A DNA stretch of 26,584 nucleotides from CAYNFH01 sp964396385 (GTDB lineage: Bacteria > Armatimonadota > Chthonomonadetes > Chthonomonadales > CAJBBX01): the NCBI GenBank assembly GCA_964396385.1, contig CAYNFH010000071.1, positions 1 to 26,584 on the forward strand. The letters run 5' to 3'. Numbering within the stretch: the stretch's first letter is position 1; each line of letters starts with the position of its first letter. Under the pieces are notes generated by a model, which had not been told where the DNA came from, made no database searches, and saw only the letters and a list, made by a program, of their open reading frames with translations. This document shows, piece after piece, positions 6,850 through 15,489 of the stretch. Made by a program: the position numbers and the translations under genes.

Positions 6850-9800
6850 ATGAGATTAGTTATCGGACAACCGGTCATATACTCGCGAGGACAGCGAGGA
6901 CAGTCCCTCGTCCTTGCCATCATCGTCATGTTCATCCTGCTCTTCGTGGGCGGGATCTTCGTGGCGCTGGTGGCCCGCAACCTGCTGAACGCCGGCCGCT
7001 CCACGGAGACCGTGAGCGCCCTCCAGCTTGCCCAGGCAGGGATCAGGTACGCCGACTACTACCTCCAGTTCAGCGCAGATGGCGCGGACTGGCGGCCTGC
7101 CCCCACGCCGGCTACGGACCCGCGCGACCCGGACAAGACCTGGCTCGACCTCGGCTACAGCCGGATTGACTTCCCGCGCGGGCGCGCCCTCGTCAAAATA
7201 TCCTACTCGCCGCAGCTCGGCGACCCGAACAGCAAATACCTGATCCTCGATTCCATCGGCCGGGTAGGGTTGCTCAATCCGAACGATCCCACCACCTTCT
7301 TGAACACGCCCGCCCCGCGCTTGCGGCGGGAGCTGCTGGCCTACAAGGCCATCGGCATCACGGACTACCTGCGCTTCATCACCAACATCAGCAACGATAG
7401 CAAGGCTCTCGCCTTCCTGGGGGTGCCGTCCATAAGCGCGCCGCTCGCCATGCAGCTCGGCAAGCTGGATGTTCGCGCCTTCTATAACCAGACGCTGTCG
7501 CAAACGCGATGGCCCGGCGCCCCCATTCGTGCGAACGAGTCCGTCCAGTTCTCCGATAACCTTGCCCTGAGCCCGGACAACAAGAATCTGGGAGACCAGA
7601 TTCTTGTCGCCGGAAAAGTGTATGCTCCGGCAGATGCCAATGCGCCGGTCCTGATTGACGGCAGCACGGGCAACAAGATGGGCCAGATCTACTCCAGCGA
7701 CGATTCCAAATTCAGCACCTATCGCGGCCTCATCCGCGATGCCGGCCCTAATCCGGACCCGCAGGGATATGCCCGAGGGATCTCCCGGCTGGAGCCGCCG
7801 CGGATCGACGCCGTGCCGGATCCGGCGACCGGCGTCACCCGATACCGTCAGCTAACCCGCGATTCCGGCAGGTGGCTGGGTACCGGCGCCAGCGCGATCA
7901 ACACCGGATCGTTGGGCTTCGGCGCGGGCGTCTACTTGAATAATCTCGGCGACGCAGAACAGGAGACGACGATCCAGGCAGGTGGCCAGTCCCTTCGGTC
8001 TCTGTGGACGACCCCGGGATCCCACTACTGGAGTGGACCCTTCTACGTGCCGCCTGGGGTTTTCGTTGAGCCTGGATATATCCTGGTACAGGAGGGTACC
8101 CAGCCGGCCGTGCGGCCCGGACTCCGGGTCATCCGCAATGATGCGGGCTTCTCCATTCCCGTTCCAACCCCTACCGGCATCACCATGACCACTTTTAAGG
8201 AGTTGGACTTCACTTTCTTCATCTATAAAGCTGCCAACCAGCGGCCGGTGATTAAGCTCGACAACCAGCAGTACCGGGCCTTTTTGACCGCTCCTACGGC
8301 AAATGGCGGCCTGGCGATGTCGGATCAGGCAGTCGACGCCTCCCTTCCGGCCTTCAATGGCGTGATCTTCGCGGAAGGGAACATCCGTACACGCGGTCTG
8401 CTCCCAGCGGTTTACAAGCTGGTAAACGGTCAGCCGCTGATGCAGATTCGGCGCGGACCGGGGGCAGATAACGACAACGTGAGCGACAACGACATCTACG
8501 AAACGGTCAACCCGCCGGCGCTCACGATGGTATCGAATGCCAGCATATACGTCGAGGGCAGTCTGGTCAGGGAGGCTCCCGACCAGCCTGCCGGCGGCCG
8601 GCCCGTCGCCCTCCAGTCCATCGCCCTGCTGGCGGAGAACTACGTAACGGTGAACACCACCATGTTCGCAGGCCCGGCGCCTGGCGCCGCGCCGCCGGTG
8701 TACTCGGCCAGCTCGGGACAGCCTTCCTTCTATGCCGACATGAAGCCTGGAGCTGCCCTGAACCTGTTCGAGGTCAACTTCGGGGACGATCCGGGACTGT
8801 ATACGTACACGCTCACCCCTCACGGGAACCCTACCGGGACTACCAAGGACTCGCTGAACCTGCTCCTGTACCACGGCACGCCCACGGATACCGCGTTCCT
8901 CAATCTGTTCGTAAACCGGCCGGCCGGCGGAGACCCCAGCTACTACTTCTCGCAGAACGCGCCGCCCTGGACGGATGTAGCGCCTCCTCCACAGACGTAT
9001 GCGATGCCCGGCACGCCCATTTCCGGCGGAAAGGCCGGCCCGCGTTTCGAGAAGCGCCCGTTCCCGCTCATGCCGCGAACGTTCAGCTCAACCTACGCCT
9101 TCTTCACGGCGCCGGGAATGCCGAACGTCATTAGTCCGGCTGCCGACAGCATGACGGAGTATCCGCAGTATACTGGGACGGTGCCCGTGCAGGACTACCT
9201 GCTGTCCAGGCTGGCCGTGGCGCCGATGGATGTGCGAATTGAGGCCGTTATTTATGCGCAGAACGGCTCCTTCTTCGTGATTCCGGGTTACAGCCTCAAC
9301 ACGGACCCGGCAGATACGCGGGACGCGGCATTGCGCGCCGGACTGACTACGGGTAACCCCGGCGCTATGGTTCGGCCGGCGAACACTTATGACTGGTTTC
9401 CGTTCTATGGGGAGCCATACGACTGCCGGATCACCGTAGTGGGCGCTGTATCAGAGAACAGGACGGCTTCCGAGGCGGATCAGGCGGCGTGGATGGCTCA
9501 CTGGGGCTACATCCCGGTCATACAGGGCTCTACGGGGTTCGCCCCCGGGTCCAACGGGCAAGATGTCGTGCCCATTCCGGACCAGCACGTGCTCATCTCC
9601 GACGTTGGCGACCCGCTGCCGCCCGACATCCGGACGCCCGGGGAGAAGCAGGGAATCCAGGTGACGTACGCGCAGAACCGTACGGCCAGCTTCCCGATCA
9701 CGCGCGGGCTGCGCTTCATTTACGACCCGTTCCTGTATACTCCTTACGCGGGTTACACGCCGGGCCCCGCCGGTACACTCCTGAGCGCGGGGAGCAACAA

Positions 9801-9915
9801 CTGGAAGCACTTTGAGGCGGGCGCAGCGCGCCAGGACGACTATGGGCGCACGCTCCCGCCGATCCCGGCCCTTCCTGTCTGCCCCGGATTTGTTTTCTAC
9901 GGGGAGGTAAGGTAG
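6850..9915 (+). CDS. PilX/GspK-type minor pilin, very large
   Basis: The protein has 1021 aa from the ATG at 6850. The ribosome binding site is weak, but no better start precedes the cleavage motif. The N-terminus reads RGQRG, followed by QSLVLAIIVMFILLFVGGIF. Glycine sits at -1, but leucine replaces Glu5, as expected in PilX and GspK, which cap the fibre and lack Glu5. The helix continues with TETVSALQLAQAGIRYADYY, like the QLALQAAEAALRDAE segment of PilX. Around residue 502 FNGVIFAEGNIRTRG resembles a beta-helix or cell-surface motif seen in PilX-like proteins of other phyla. PilX proteins normally have about 200 residues, so most of this protein is extra extracellular sequence. RGQRGQ at the cleavage site comes from a perfect 9-base tandem duplication (6885-6902). 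The next gene starts 8 bases after the stop. Confidence 0.72.
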   Translation: MRLVIGQPVIYSRGQRGQSLVLAIIVMFILLFVGGIFVALVARNLLNAGRSTETVSALQLAQAGIRYADYYLQFSADGADWRPAPTPATDPRDPDKTWLDLGYSRIDFPRGRALVKISYSPQLGDPNSKYLILDSIGRVGLLNPNDPTTFLNTPAPRLRRELLAYKAIGITDYLRFITNISNDSKALAFLGVPSISAPLAMQLGKLDVRAFYNQTLSQTRWPGAPIRANESVQFSDNLALSPDNKNLGDQILVAGKVYAPADANAPVLIDGSTGNKMGQIYSSDDSKFSTYRGLIRDAGPNPDPQGYARGISRLEPPRIDAVPDPATGVTRYRQLTRDSGRWLGTGASAINTGSLGFGAGVYLNNLGDAEQETTIQAGGQSLRSLWTTPGSHYWSGPFYVPPGVFVEPGYILVQEGTQPAVRPGLRVIRNDAGFSIPVPTPTGITMTTFKELDFTFFIYKAANQRPVIKLDNQQYRAFLTAPTANGGLAMSDQAVDASLPAFNGVIFAEGNIRTRGLLPAVYKLVNGQPLMQIRRGPGADNDNVSDNDIYETVNPPALTMVSNASIYVEGSLVREAPDQPAGGRPVALQSIALLAENYVTVNTTMFAGPAPGAAPPVYSASSGQPSFYADMKPGAALNLFEVNFGDDPGLYTYTLTPHGNPTGTTKDSLNLLLYHGTPTDTAFLNLFVNRPAGGDPSYYFSQNAPPWTDVAPPPQTYAMPGTPISGGKAGPRFEKRPFPLMPRTFSSTYAFFTAPGMPNVISPAADSMTEYPQYTGTVPVQDYLLSRLAVAPMDVRIEAVIYAQNGSFFVIPGYSLNTDPADTRDAALRAGLTTGNPGAMVRPANTYDWFPFYGEPYDCRITVVGAVSENRTASEADQAAWMAHWGYIPVIQGSTGFAPGSNGQDVVPIPDQHVLISDVGDPLPPDIRTPGEKQGIQVTYAQNRTASFPITRGLRFIYDPFLYTPYAGYTPGPAGTLLSAGSNNWKHFEAGAARQDDYGRTLPPIPALPVCPGFVFYGEVR

Positions 9916-9923
9916 CCACGAGA

Positions 9924-12900
9924 ATGGCTTCATTCCGCAACTTCACATACCATGGCTTTCACACAGCCAGACCCCTCCCTGCCAGGGAGGGGGTAGGGCG
10001 CATCTGTGCGTACATCGCCGGGCGGGTGGGCCTTCCGTCCGTGGTCCTGATCCTCCTCCTGGCCGCAGGTGTCGTGCGAGCGGACACGTTCACCTACTCC
10101 ACCGTGCGCCGCCAGATAAGGGTGGGTATCGTCGTCTCTCACGCCCTGGACGTGCCCGGCAAGCCGGACCCCGCGACGGGGAAGCCGATCCTGGAATCCG
10201 AGAACGCGGACCCTTATGTCTTCTACATCGCGGACTCTCGCTCAGACCTGAAGCCGCTCGGCTACGAGTTCGTGAATCCCCTGGCCCCCTCCGTTGTCAC
10301 CACGGACATCTACCAGCGGTGGCAGAACCGCGTGCGGCCGGGCTTCACGGATCCGGCCTTCACCAGCGGCACTCCGCAGACTCTTGCCTTCTCGGTCGGC
10401 GCGCACGTCACCAAGAACATGGGCGCCTACTGGGAGGTAAACATCGACAGTATCTCCCCGCGCGATCTGAGCCAGTTCGACGTTCTCTATCTGGCCTCGC
10501 ACAAGCACGAAGCTACCTTCAGCCCGGAGGTTAGGGAGAAGCTGAGACGGTTTGTGGACGGAGGAGGAACGCTCTGGGTGGAAAACCTGGGCAGCTTCTC
10601 CATAGGGGAGGGCGGCGAGACAAACGTCGACGGCGCTCAGACCAACTTCCTGGAGGACGTCCAGATGTTCTCCGGGGGCGGTTCGGCAGGCGCCGGCGCC
10701 GTGGTTGCCGCGCCCAACCATCCCCTCCTGACCGTGCCTTACATCCTCAGTCCCCCGGAAGTGCAGCGGTTGGGAGACCATCCGCCGGGCGCCTACTACC
10801 TGTATAATCCGTTCGTCTTCGACCCGACCGGGAAGAATCCGCCCGCCCGTATCGGCGCCCCCGGCAATAACGCAAGCAATCCGCCCGGCGCTACCGTCCT
10901 CGCGCCTGTCGTTTGGAACAGCCTGGGCCTGCCGCCGGGCGGCCTGGTCACCCCGAATCCCGGATGGCGGCCCTACATCCTGGCGGGCCAGATCGGCGCG
11001 GGACGGCTCATCTTTACGTCTCAGGGCAGCGGCAACGCCATCAATAACTACGCAGGCTCCGCGAACGCGGGGTACGGCGGCAACAGCGGCGCGGTCAGCG
11101 GAGAGAACCTCCTATCCGCGCCGCCGCAGGACCTCAAGTTCCTCTACAACCTGGTCTCCTGGACCAACGCAAGCTCTACCGCCCTCGGGGATGTCCGCCA
11201 CACGGACAGCACCAGTGAGCGGATCGGCGCGGTCCTCCTGGAGAAGTGGTCCGCTCTATCGAGCACGGCTCCGGCTAACAACCGTGTCGGCGGCGCCATC
11301 TACTTCAAGAGCTGCATCTTCTCGGTCGACGGCAACCTGGTGCTCCACTGCTACGACGCCAAGCCGAACGAAGACCTCGACGGTGACGGCAACCCGGACG
11401 AGGGCCTTCCGGACCTCATCGCGGGCGCGCCCTATGATGAGATATGGCGTCTCAACCTGAAGCAGTTCGCGGTAGGCTCGCCCACCAGCGCCTCCACGCC
11501 CACGGCCATCGAGTTCTACGACCCGAGCTACATTGCCGCGAAAGGCCAGACTACAAACACGCTCGGTCAGAATCCTACGGGCCAGTCCATCACGCTCGCC
11601 AACTATAACGAGAGGGAGCTGATCCTCGTCGCGCTCTCGGACGGGACTACCCTCGCCGTCCGCGCCTTCCCGCGACAGGCCACGCCAGGACTGCCCCTGG
11701 CCATGGAGACCGTCCTGGAATGGAAGTTCCCCAACGGCGCTCTCGGCAACCCTAACTTTGGAAATGTCACGGACTACCCGAACTACCCGACCTCTTCTTC
11801 CGGCAATGCCCTGCTCCCGGTGCCTTCACCCGTATTCTCGGAAGGCGTGGTGTTCGTCGCCGTGAATACGACCATCGGCGGCGGTCGGGTCGTCGCGCTG
11901 GATCCGCGCAACGGAACGGGTGCCATGCAGACCGACCTCACGGGATACCAGCCGGCCGCCGATCCGAGCTACTCCTCCGTTCCGGACGCGGCGGGGGGCG
12001 CGACGCCGCCGCCCGTCCTCGGCACTCCTACCGTGGGATACGTGGAGGACGCCGCCAGCGGCGCCGTAGATAGAATCGTCTACATCCACTCCCAGGGCAA
12101 CACCAACTCCGGCAACCTCGGACAGTCCAACGAATTCGGAGACTCCGTCCGCGCCTACTGGTTCAGCACAAAGGGAGAGCCGCTCACGCAGTTTGGTGCG
12201 AGCGGCACGCAATGGGCCTCGCGCGCGGATCGCTTCTGGTACGTCTATAACGATCCCGTTCTGGATCCGCAGGGCACGCATACGAACCCGCTGCTGCGTC
12301 CGCGCGTCTACCGCACGTTCCGCAGCCCCAACGGCGTCTACCTCTCGGAGGAGTTCCAGTACGTGGCCGGCGGGGCGAGCCAGGCCGCTACACTCCAGCC
12401 CGGCCAGTTCGCCGTGGACTGGAAGAACAACCGCACTGCGGTCTATCTCGCGCCGACGCAGACCAATCCCGACCCGAGCTATAACGGCGGCAATCCTCTG
12501 CAGTCGAGCGATCCCGCGGACACTTACTACGCGGACTACACGCTGGACTGGGGACCGCGGCCTTCCGCGATCAATCCCGTGCCGCCCCCTGTCACCGCTC
12601 GCGACGTCTTCAATGCGCCGGACCCGCAGCACGTGGGCGCGCAGATCGGCGGCCCGCCCGCTCTCTCCGCGGACGACTTCATCTACTTCACCACGGCGGG
12701 CGTGGCGGCGGAACAGACCACAACGCCCGGCGCCGGCGCCATCTTCGGGCTATCCGAGCAGTATCTTCGGTCCACGCTCAAGTGGGCCTTCAGCATGCAC
12801 AATGGCTTCGACATGCCGGTCAACGGAAGCGCCACCGTAACCGTGCCCCCGAGGCTGAGGCAGTTGGACCGCTACCTTCCCGGATATGGCAGCTACATAA

Positions 12901-15410
12901 CCAACGTGCAGCTTGGGGGAACGCCGGCCATCTACAACGGCGTGGCCTACGCCGTGGCTACCGGCCAGCTTACGGGCAACACTCCCGTATCGCTCCTGCT
13001 GGCGTTCAAGGCGAACCCGGACCTCGTCCTCCACCTCAACACCAAGATAGATCCGGGCACTCCCGTTCGTATCCGCCAGGTGAACCCCATCCTGTCGAGC
13101 CTGACCGGGACCACCACGCAGCCGCAGTTCGTTGAGATGGTCGCGTCCCAGTTCAGCGTGGACTACAGCAGCGGCACTATCCACCTCACCGCGCTGGCGC
13201 CGCCCGGCACCATCAACAACTTTGTCAGCACCTCGGTTCCATTCCTGGTCACCATCGGCAACTCGCCGGAGCAGGTTATCGCGGGCCAGCAGATCGACGT
13301 AGACCCCAACGGCAACCGGACCGTGCGGATGATCGGCGCGCCGGGCGTCGATAACCTGCTCTGGTATGCGGTCATCCCGGCAGCGGGAGACGCCAGGGGC
13401 CTTCCCTCCATGGGGGCGGTCACCGCGTCGCCTGTCGTGCAGGGCAACGTGGTCTGGCTCGGGTTCAAGAACGGTCTAGCTACGTTCGACTCGGACCCCA
13501 CGCTAAGGGACCCGCAGTTCCAGACCACCGGGAGCCAGGTATCGCTGCACGACGGCATCGGCACGGACAGGACCATCGGACACCTGCGCTGGGCCCAGTT
13601 AATCCCCAGTGGAGACGGGATGCTGGCCGCTCCCATGGCGGTGAACAACGTGCTGGCAGTCAACACGCCCTCCGGCGTGCGGGCCTACGAAGACAGTCTC
13701 ACCGTCATCGCCGACAGCCGAAGGCTGATCGAGGTGAACTCCGGCTCGGACGCCACGTGGGTCTCAGACAGCACCCGCACCTTCTCCGTGGCAGGCGGCC
13801 AGTTGCCCCAGTACGCGCAGGACGCCAACGGCAACGTGATCATCACCAATCAGGCCGCCGCGACCGGCGTCCCCGTCATGGCGACCGCCAACTACGCGCA
13901 CCCGAGCGTGGTCCGCCACGTCGGAGCGAACGACCTGCTGGTGGTGGATACGGGCAACAATCGCGTGGTCCAGATAGACCGCGGCGGCAACGTCGCCTGG
14001 ACGGTCCACACCATCTCGGACGATTTTCGGAAGGCGTTGCGTCAGGGCGACCCGCTTTCCCTGAATGCGCCGGAGGACGCGCAGTACTGGGTGGAGTATC
14101 CGTCGAGCATCAACGCCTGGTTTGTTAACAACCTGGCGCCCCCGGGCACCGCCGTGGCGCAGGACGGACCCGGGACGGTGGTGCACTACCTGGTCGCCGA
14201 CACCGGAAACTTCCGGGTGCTGGAGCTGGTCGATATTTACGACCAGGCCGGGAATCCCGTGCGCGCCGTCAACAGCAACACTCCCGGTGGGTTCACCATG
14301 CTGCGGCAGGTGAACTTCGTCAGCAGCAGCTACGGCGTTCAGGGACGCCAGTACCGGTACCGCACCGTGCAGCGCATCACCATGCGCAATTCGGACCTGC
14401 CTCCGGCCTGGCAGAAGAACCCGTTCGACGCGAACCAGCCGCCCCTGCCTATCCGGCAGCTCACTCTGTCGGCCATCTCCAACGTGCGGCTCAGCGGTAC
14501 TTTCAACCCATCCACCGGCACGTTCGTCGAGGTGAACCCTTCAGATCCCAACGCCGGTGGCCAGGTCTTCCGGCCCGAGTCCGGCGGCGGATCGCTGGTA
14601 GTCCTGAATGAGGCCGGCAACATCCTGAGCATCATCGCCAACCTGCGGGTATCGGCGGGTAATGCGGCCGTTACTCAGCCCATTGTCAATCCCACCTCCT
14701 TCTCAGCATTCCAGGAGGCGGTGAGCGCCAACGGCCAGCCGGTGGTCATAATCAAGTACCTGCTCACGGATGCCAACGGAGCGTACCAGCTCAGCCCATG
14801 GGATGAGACCACCGGCCGCCCTGCGGTGGACCCGATCTCCGGCGCGCCGGTGCTCAACGTGGAGTGGATGCTTACCGCCGGTGACTACTACGCGATGACC
14901 GGCAAGCGGCTGGACGCCGTGTCCATCCGAAGGCTCAGCACGGCGGCGCCGAACGGCTTCCACCATATGCTTATCACAAACCGGTTCAATGGGGCCGATA
15001 ACCCGTCCGCCTTCGGCATCACCTACAACACGTCGGGCAATCCTGGCAACGGGAACATATCGGCCCCCGGCGCGTTTCATGGCGAGGTATTCGAGGTCGA
15101 CCCGTCCAAATATGATCCCTCGATGGGGGGACACGGCTACGTTCCGGACTTCACCGTGGCAGGGAACTTCCTGTTGCCGAACGACGGGACCACCCATGTC
15201 ATCGGGAATACGACCGTCACGACGCCCGTTTCAAGCATCGTATTCCGGGCGCCGCGCGAGACGGTTCCGCAGCCGCCGGACTTCATAACCAACCCCTCCA
15301 GGCCTTTTGCGGGAGAGGTAGGGTCCGTACGCCGTACCATCGGCAGCTCAAACCAGGGCACCACCACGACCGTCCTGGAACAGCCGGCCTCGGCGGATCG
15401 TCCGTTCTAA
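9924..15410 (+). CDS. Giant secreted protein with ThuA/amidotransferase-like N-terminal region and beta-propeller-like repeats; candidate PilY1-like tip protein
   Basis: The protein has 1828 aa from the ATG at 9924. The hydrophobic signal core LPSVVLILLLAAGVVRA ends near residue 53, so the leader is unusually long. A GTG at 10026 would give a short signal peptide and is an alternative start. Residues about 185-225 (FDVLYLASH..., FVDGGGTLWVEN) resemble ThuA or DUF4159-like domains of glutamine amidotransferase fold. Residues 484-492 (DLDGDGNPD) form a DxDxDxNxD calcium-type loop. From about 630 to 1290 come PQQ/WD-like blade motifs, such as GVVFVAVNTT..GGRVVALD, GVAYAVATGQ and SPVVQGNVVWLGFKNGLATFD. 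NHL-like repeats follow at about 1326-1362 (LLVVDTGNNRVVQIDRGGN) and 1417-1449 (YLVADTGNFRVLEL). Position after PilV/W/X-like genes, secretion, propeller repeats and a calcium loop all fit a PilY1-type role. I see no sequence signature specific to PilY1, so this is inference. Confidence 0.72.
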   Translation: MASFRNFTYHGFHTARPLPAREGVGRICAYIAGRVGLPSVVLILLLAAGVVRADTFTYSTVRRQIRVGIVVSHALDVPGKPDPATGKPILESENADPYVFYIADSRSDLKPLGYEFVNPLAPSVVTTDIYQRWQNRVRPGFTDPAFTSGTPQTLAFSVGAHVTKNMGAYWEVNIDSISPRDLSQFDVLYLASHKHEATFSPEVREKLRRFVDGGGTLWVENLGSFSIGEGGETNVDGAQTNFLEDVQMFSGGGSAGAGAVVAAPNHPLLTVPYILSPPEVQRLGDHPPGAYYLYNPFVFDPTGKNPPARIGAPGNNASNPPGATVLAPVVWNSLGLPPGGLVTPNPGWRPYILAGQIGAGRLIFTSQGSGNAINNYAGSANAGYGGNSGAVSGENLLSAPPQDLKFLYNLVSWTNASSTALGDVRHTDSTSERIGAVLLEKWSALSSTAPANNRVGGAIYFKSCIFSVDGNLVLHCYDAKPNEDLDGDGNPDEGLPDLIAGAPYDEIWRLNLKQFAVGSPTSASTPTAIEFYDPSYIAAKGQTTNTLGQNPTGQSITLANYNERELILVALSDGTTLAVRAFPRQATPGLPLAMETVLEWKFPNGALGNPNFGNVTDYPNYPTSSSGNALLPVPSPVFSEGVVFVAVNTTIGGGRVVALDPRNGTGAMQTDLTGYQPAADPSYSSVPDAAGGATPPPVLGTPTVGYVEDAASGAVDRIVYIHSQGNTNSGNLGQSNEFGDSVRAYWFSTKGEPLTQFGASGTQWASRADRFWYVYNDPVLDPQGTHTNPLLRPRVYRTFRSPNGVYLSEEFQYVAGGASQAATLQPGQFAVDWKNNRTAVYLAPTQTNPDPSYNGGNPLQSSDPADTYYADYTLDWGPRPSAINPVPPPVTARDVFNAPDPQHVGAQIGGPPALSADDFIYFTTAGVAAEQTTTPGAGAIFGLSEQYLRSTLKWAFSMHNGFDMPVNGSATVTVPPRLRQLDRYLPGYGSYITNVQLGGTPAIYNGVAYAVATGQLTGNTPVSLLLAFKANPDLVLHLNTKIDPGTPVRIRQVNPILSSLTGTTTQPQFVEMVASQFSVDYSSGTIHLTALAPPGTINNFVSTSVPFLVTIGNSPEQVIAGQQIDVDPNGNRTVRMIGAPGVDNLLWYAVIPAAGDARGLPSMGAVTASPVVQGNVVWLGFKNGLATFDSDPTLRDPQFQTTGSQVSLHDGIGTDRTIGHLRWAQLIPSGDGMLAAPMAVNNVLAVNTPSGVRAYEDSLTVIADSRRLIEVNSGSDATWVSDSTRTFSVAGGQLPQYAQDANGNVIITNQAAATGVPVMATANYAHPSVVRHVGANDLLVVDTGNNRVVQIDRGGNVAWTVHTISDDFRKALRQGDPLSLNAPEDAQYWVEYPSSINAWFVNNLAPPGTAVAQDGPGTVVHYLVADTGNFRVLELVDIYDQAGNPVRAVNSNTPGGFTMLRQVNFVSSSYGVQGRQYRYRTVQRITMRNSDLPPAWQKNPFDANQPPLPIRQLTLSAISNVRLSGTFNPSTGTFVEVNPSDPNAGGQVFRPESGGGSLVVLNEAGNILSIIANLRVSAGNAAVTQPIVNPTSFSAFQEAVSANGQPVVIIKYLLTDANGAYQLSPWDETTGRPAVDPISGAPVLNVEWMLTAGDYYAMTGKRLDAVSIRRLSTAAPNGFHHMLITNRFNGADNPSAFGITYNTSGNPGNGNISAPGAFHGEVFEVDPSKYDPSMGGHGYVPDFTVAGNFLLPNDGTTHVIGNTTVTTPVSSIVFRAPRETVPQPPDFITNPSRPFAGEVGSVRRTIGSSNQGTTTTVLEQPASADRPF
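9972..9992 (+). repeat. Perfect 9-bp palindrome inside a signal peptide
   Basis: CCCCTCCCT (9972-9980) and AGGGAGGGG (9984-9992) pair around the loop GCC. It lies within the long leader of the 1828-aa protein and encodes the PLPAREG part of it. It looks like an interspersed palindrome that has been captured into the coding sequence. It supports the alternative view that translation may start downstream at 10026. Confidence 0.55.
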
Positions 15411-15439
15411 ATAGGGGGAACAGGTTCAAGGATGAAATC

Positions 15440-15467
15440 TCTCACCTCTCACCTCTCACCTCTCACC
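15440..15467 (+). repeat. Four perfect TCTCACC heptamers upstream of the largest gene
   Basis: TCTCACC is repeated four times without change at 15440-15446, 15447-15453, 15454-15460 and 15461-15467. The repeat lies in the 79-base gap before the 2919-aa protein, just upstream of its AGGGTG ribosome binding site (15475-15480). It is pyrimidine-rich and could keep the initiation region unstructured. A variable unit number could tune spacing further upstream but would not shift the reading frame. Confidence 0.65.
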
Positions 15468-15489
15468 TCAATTCAGGGTGATACGATTC

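Noticed and set aside
15440..15467. CRISPR-like array
   Set aside because: The units are 7 bases long with no spacers. It is a simple tandem repeat.
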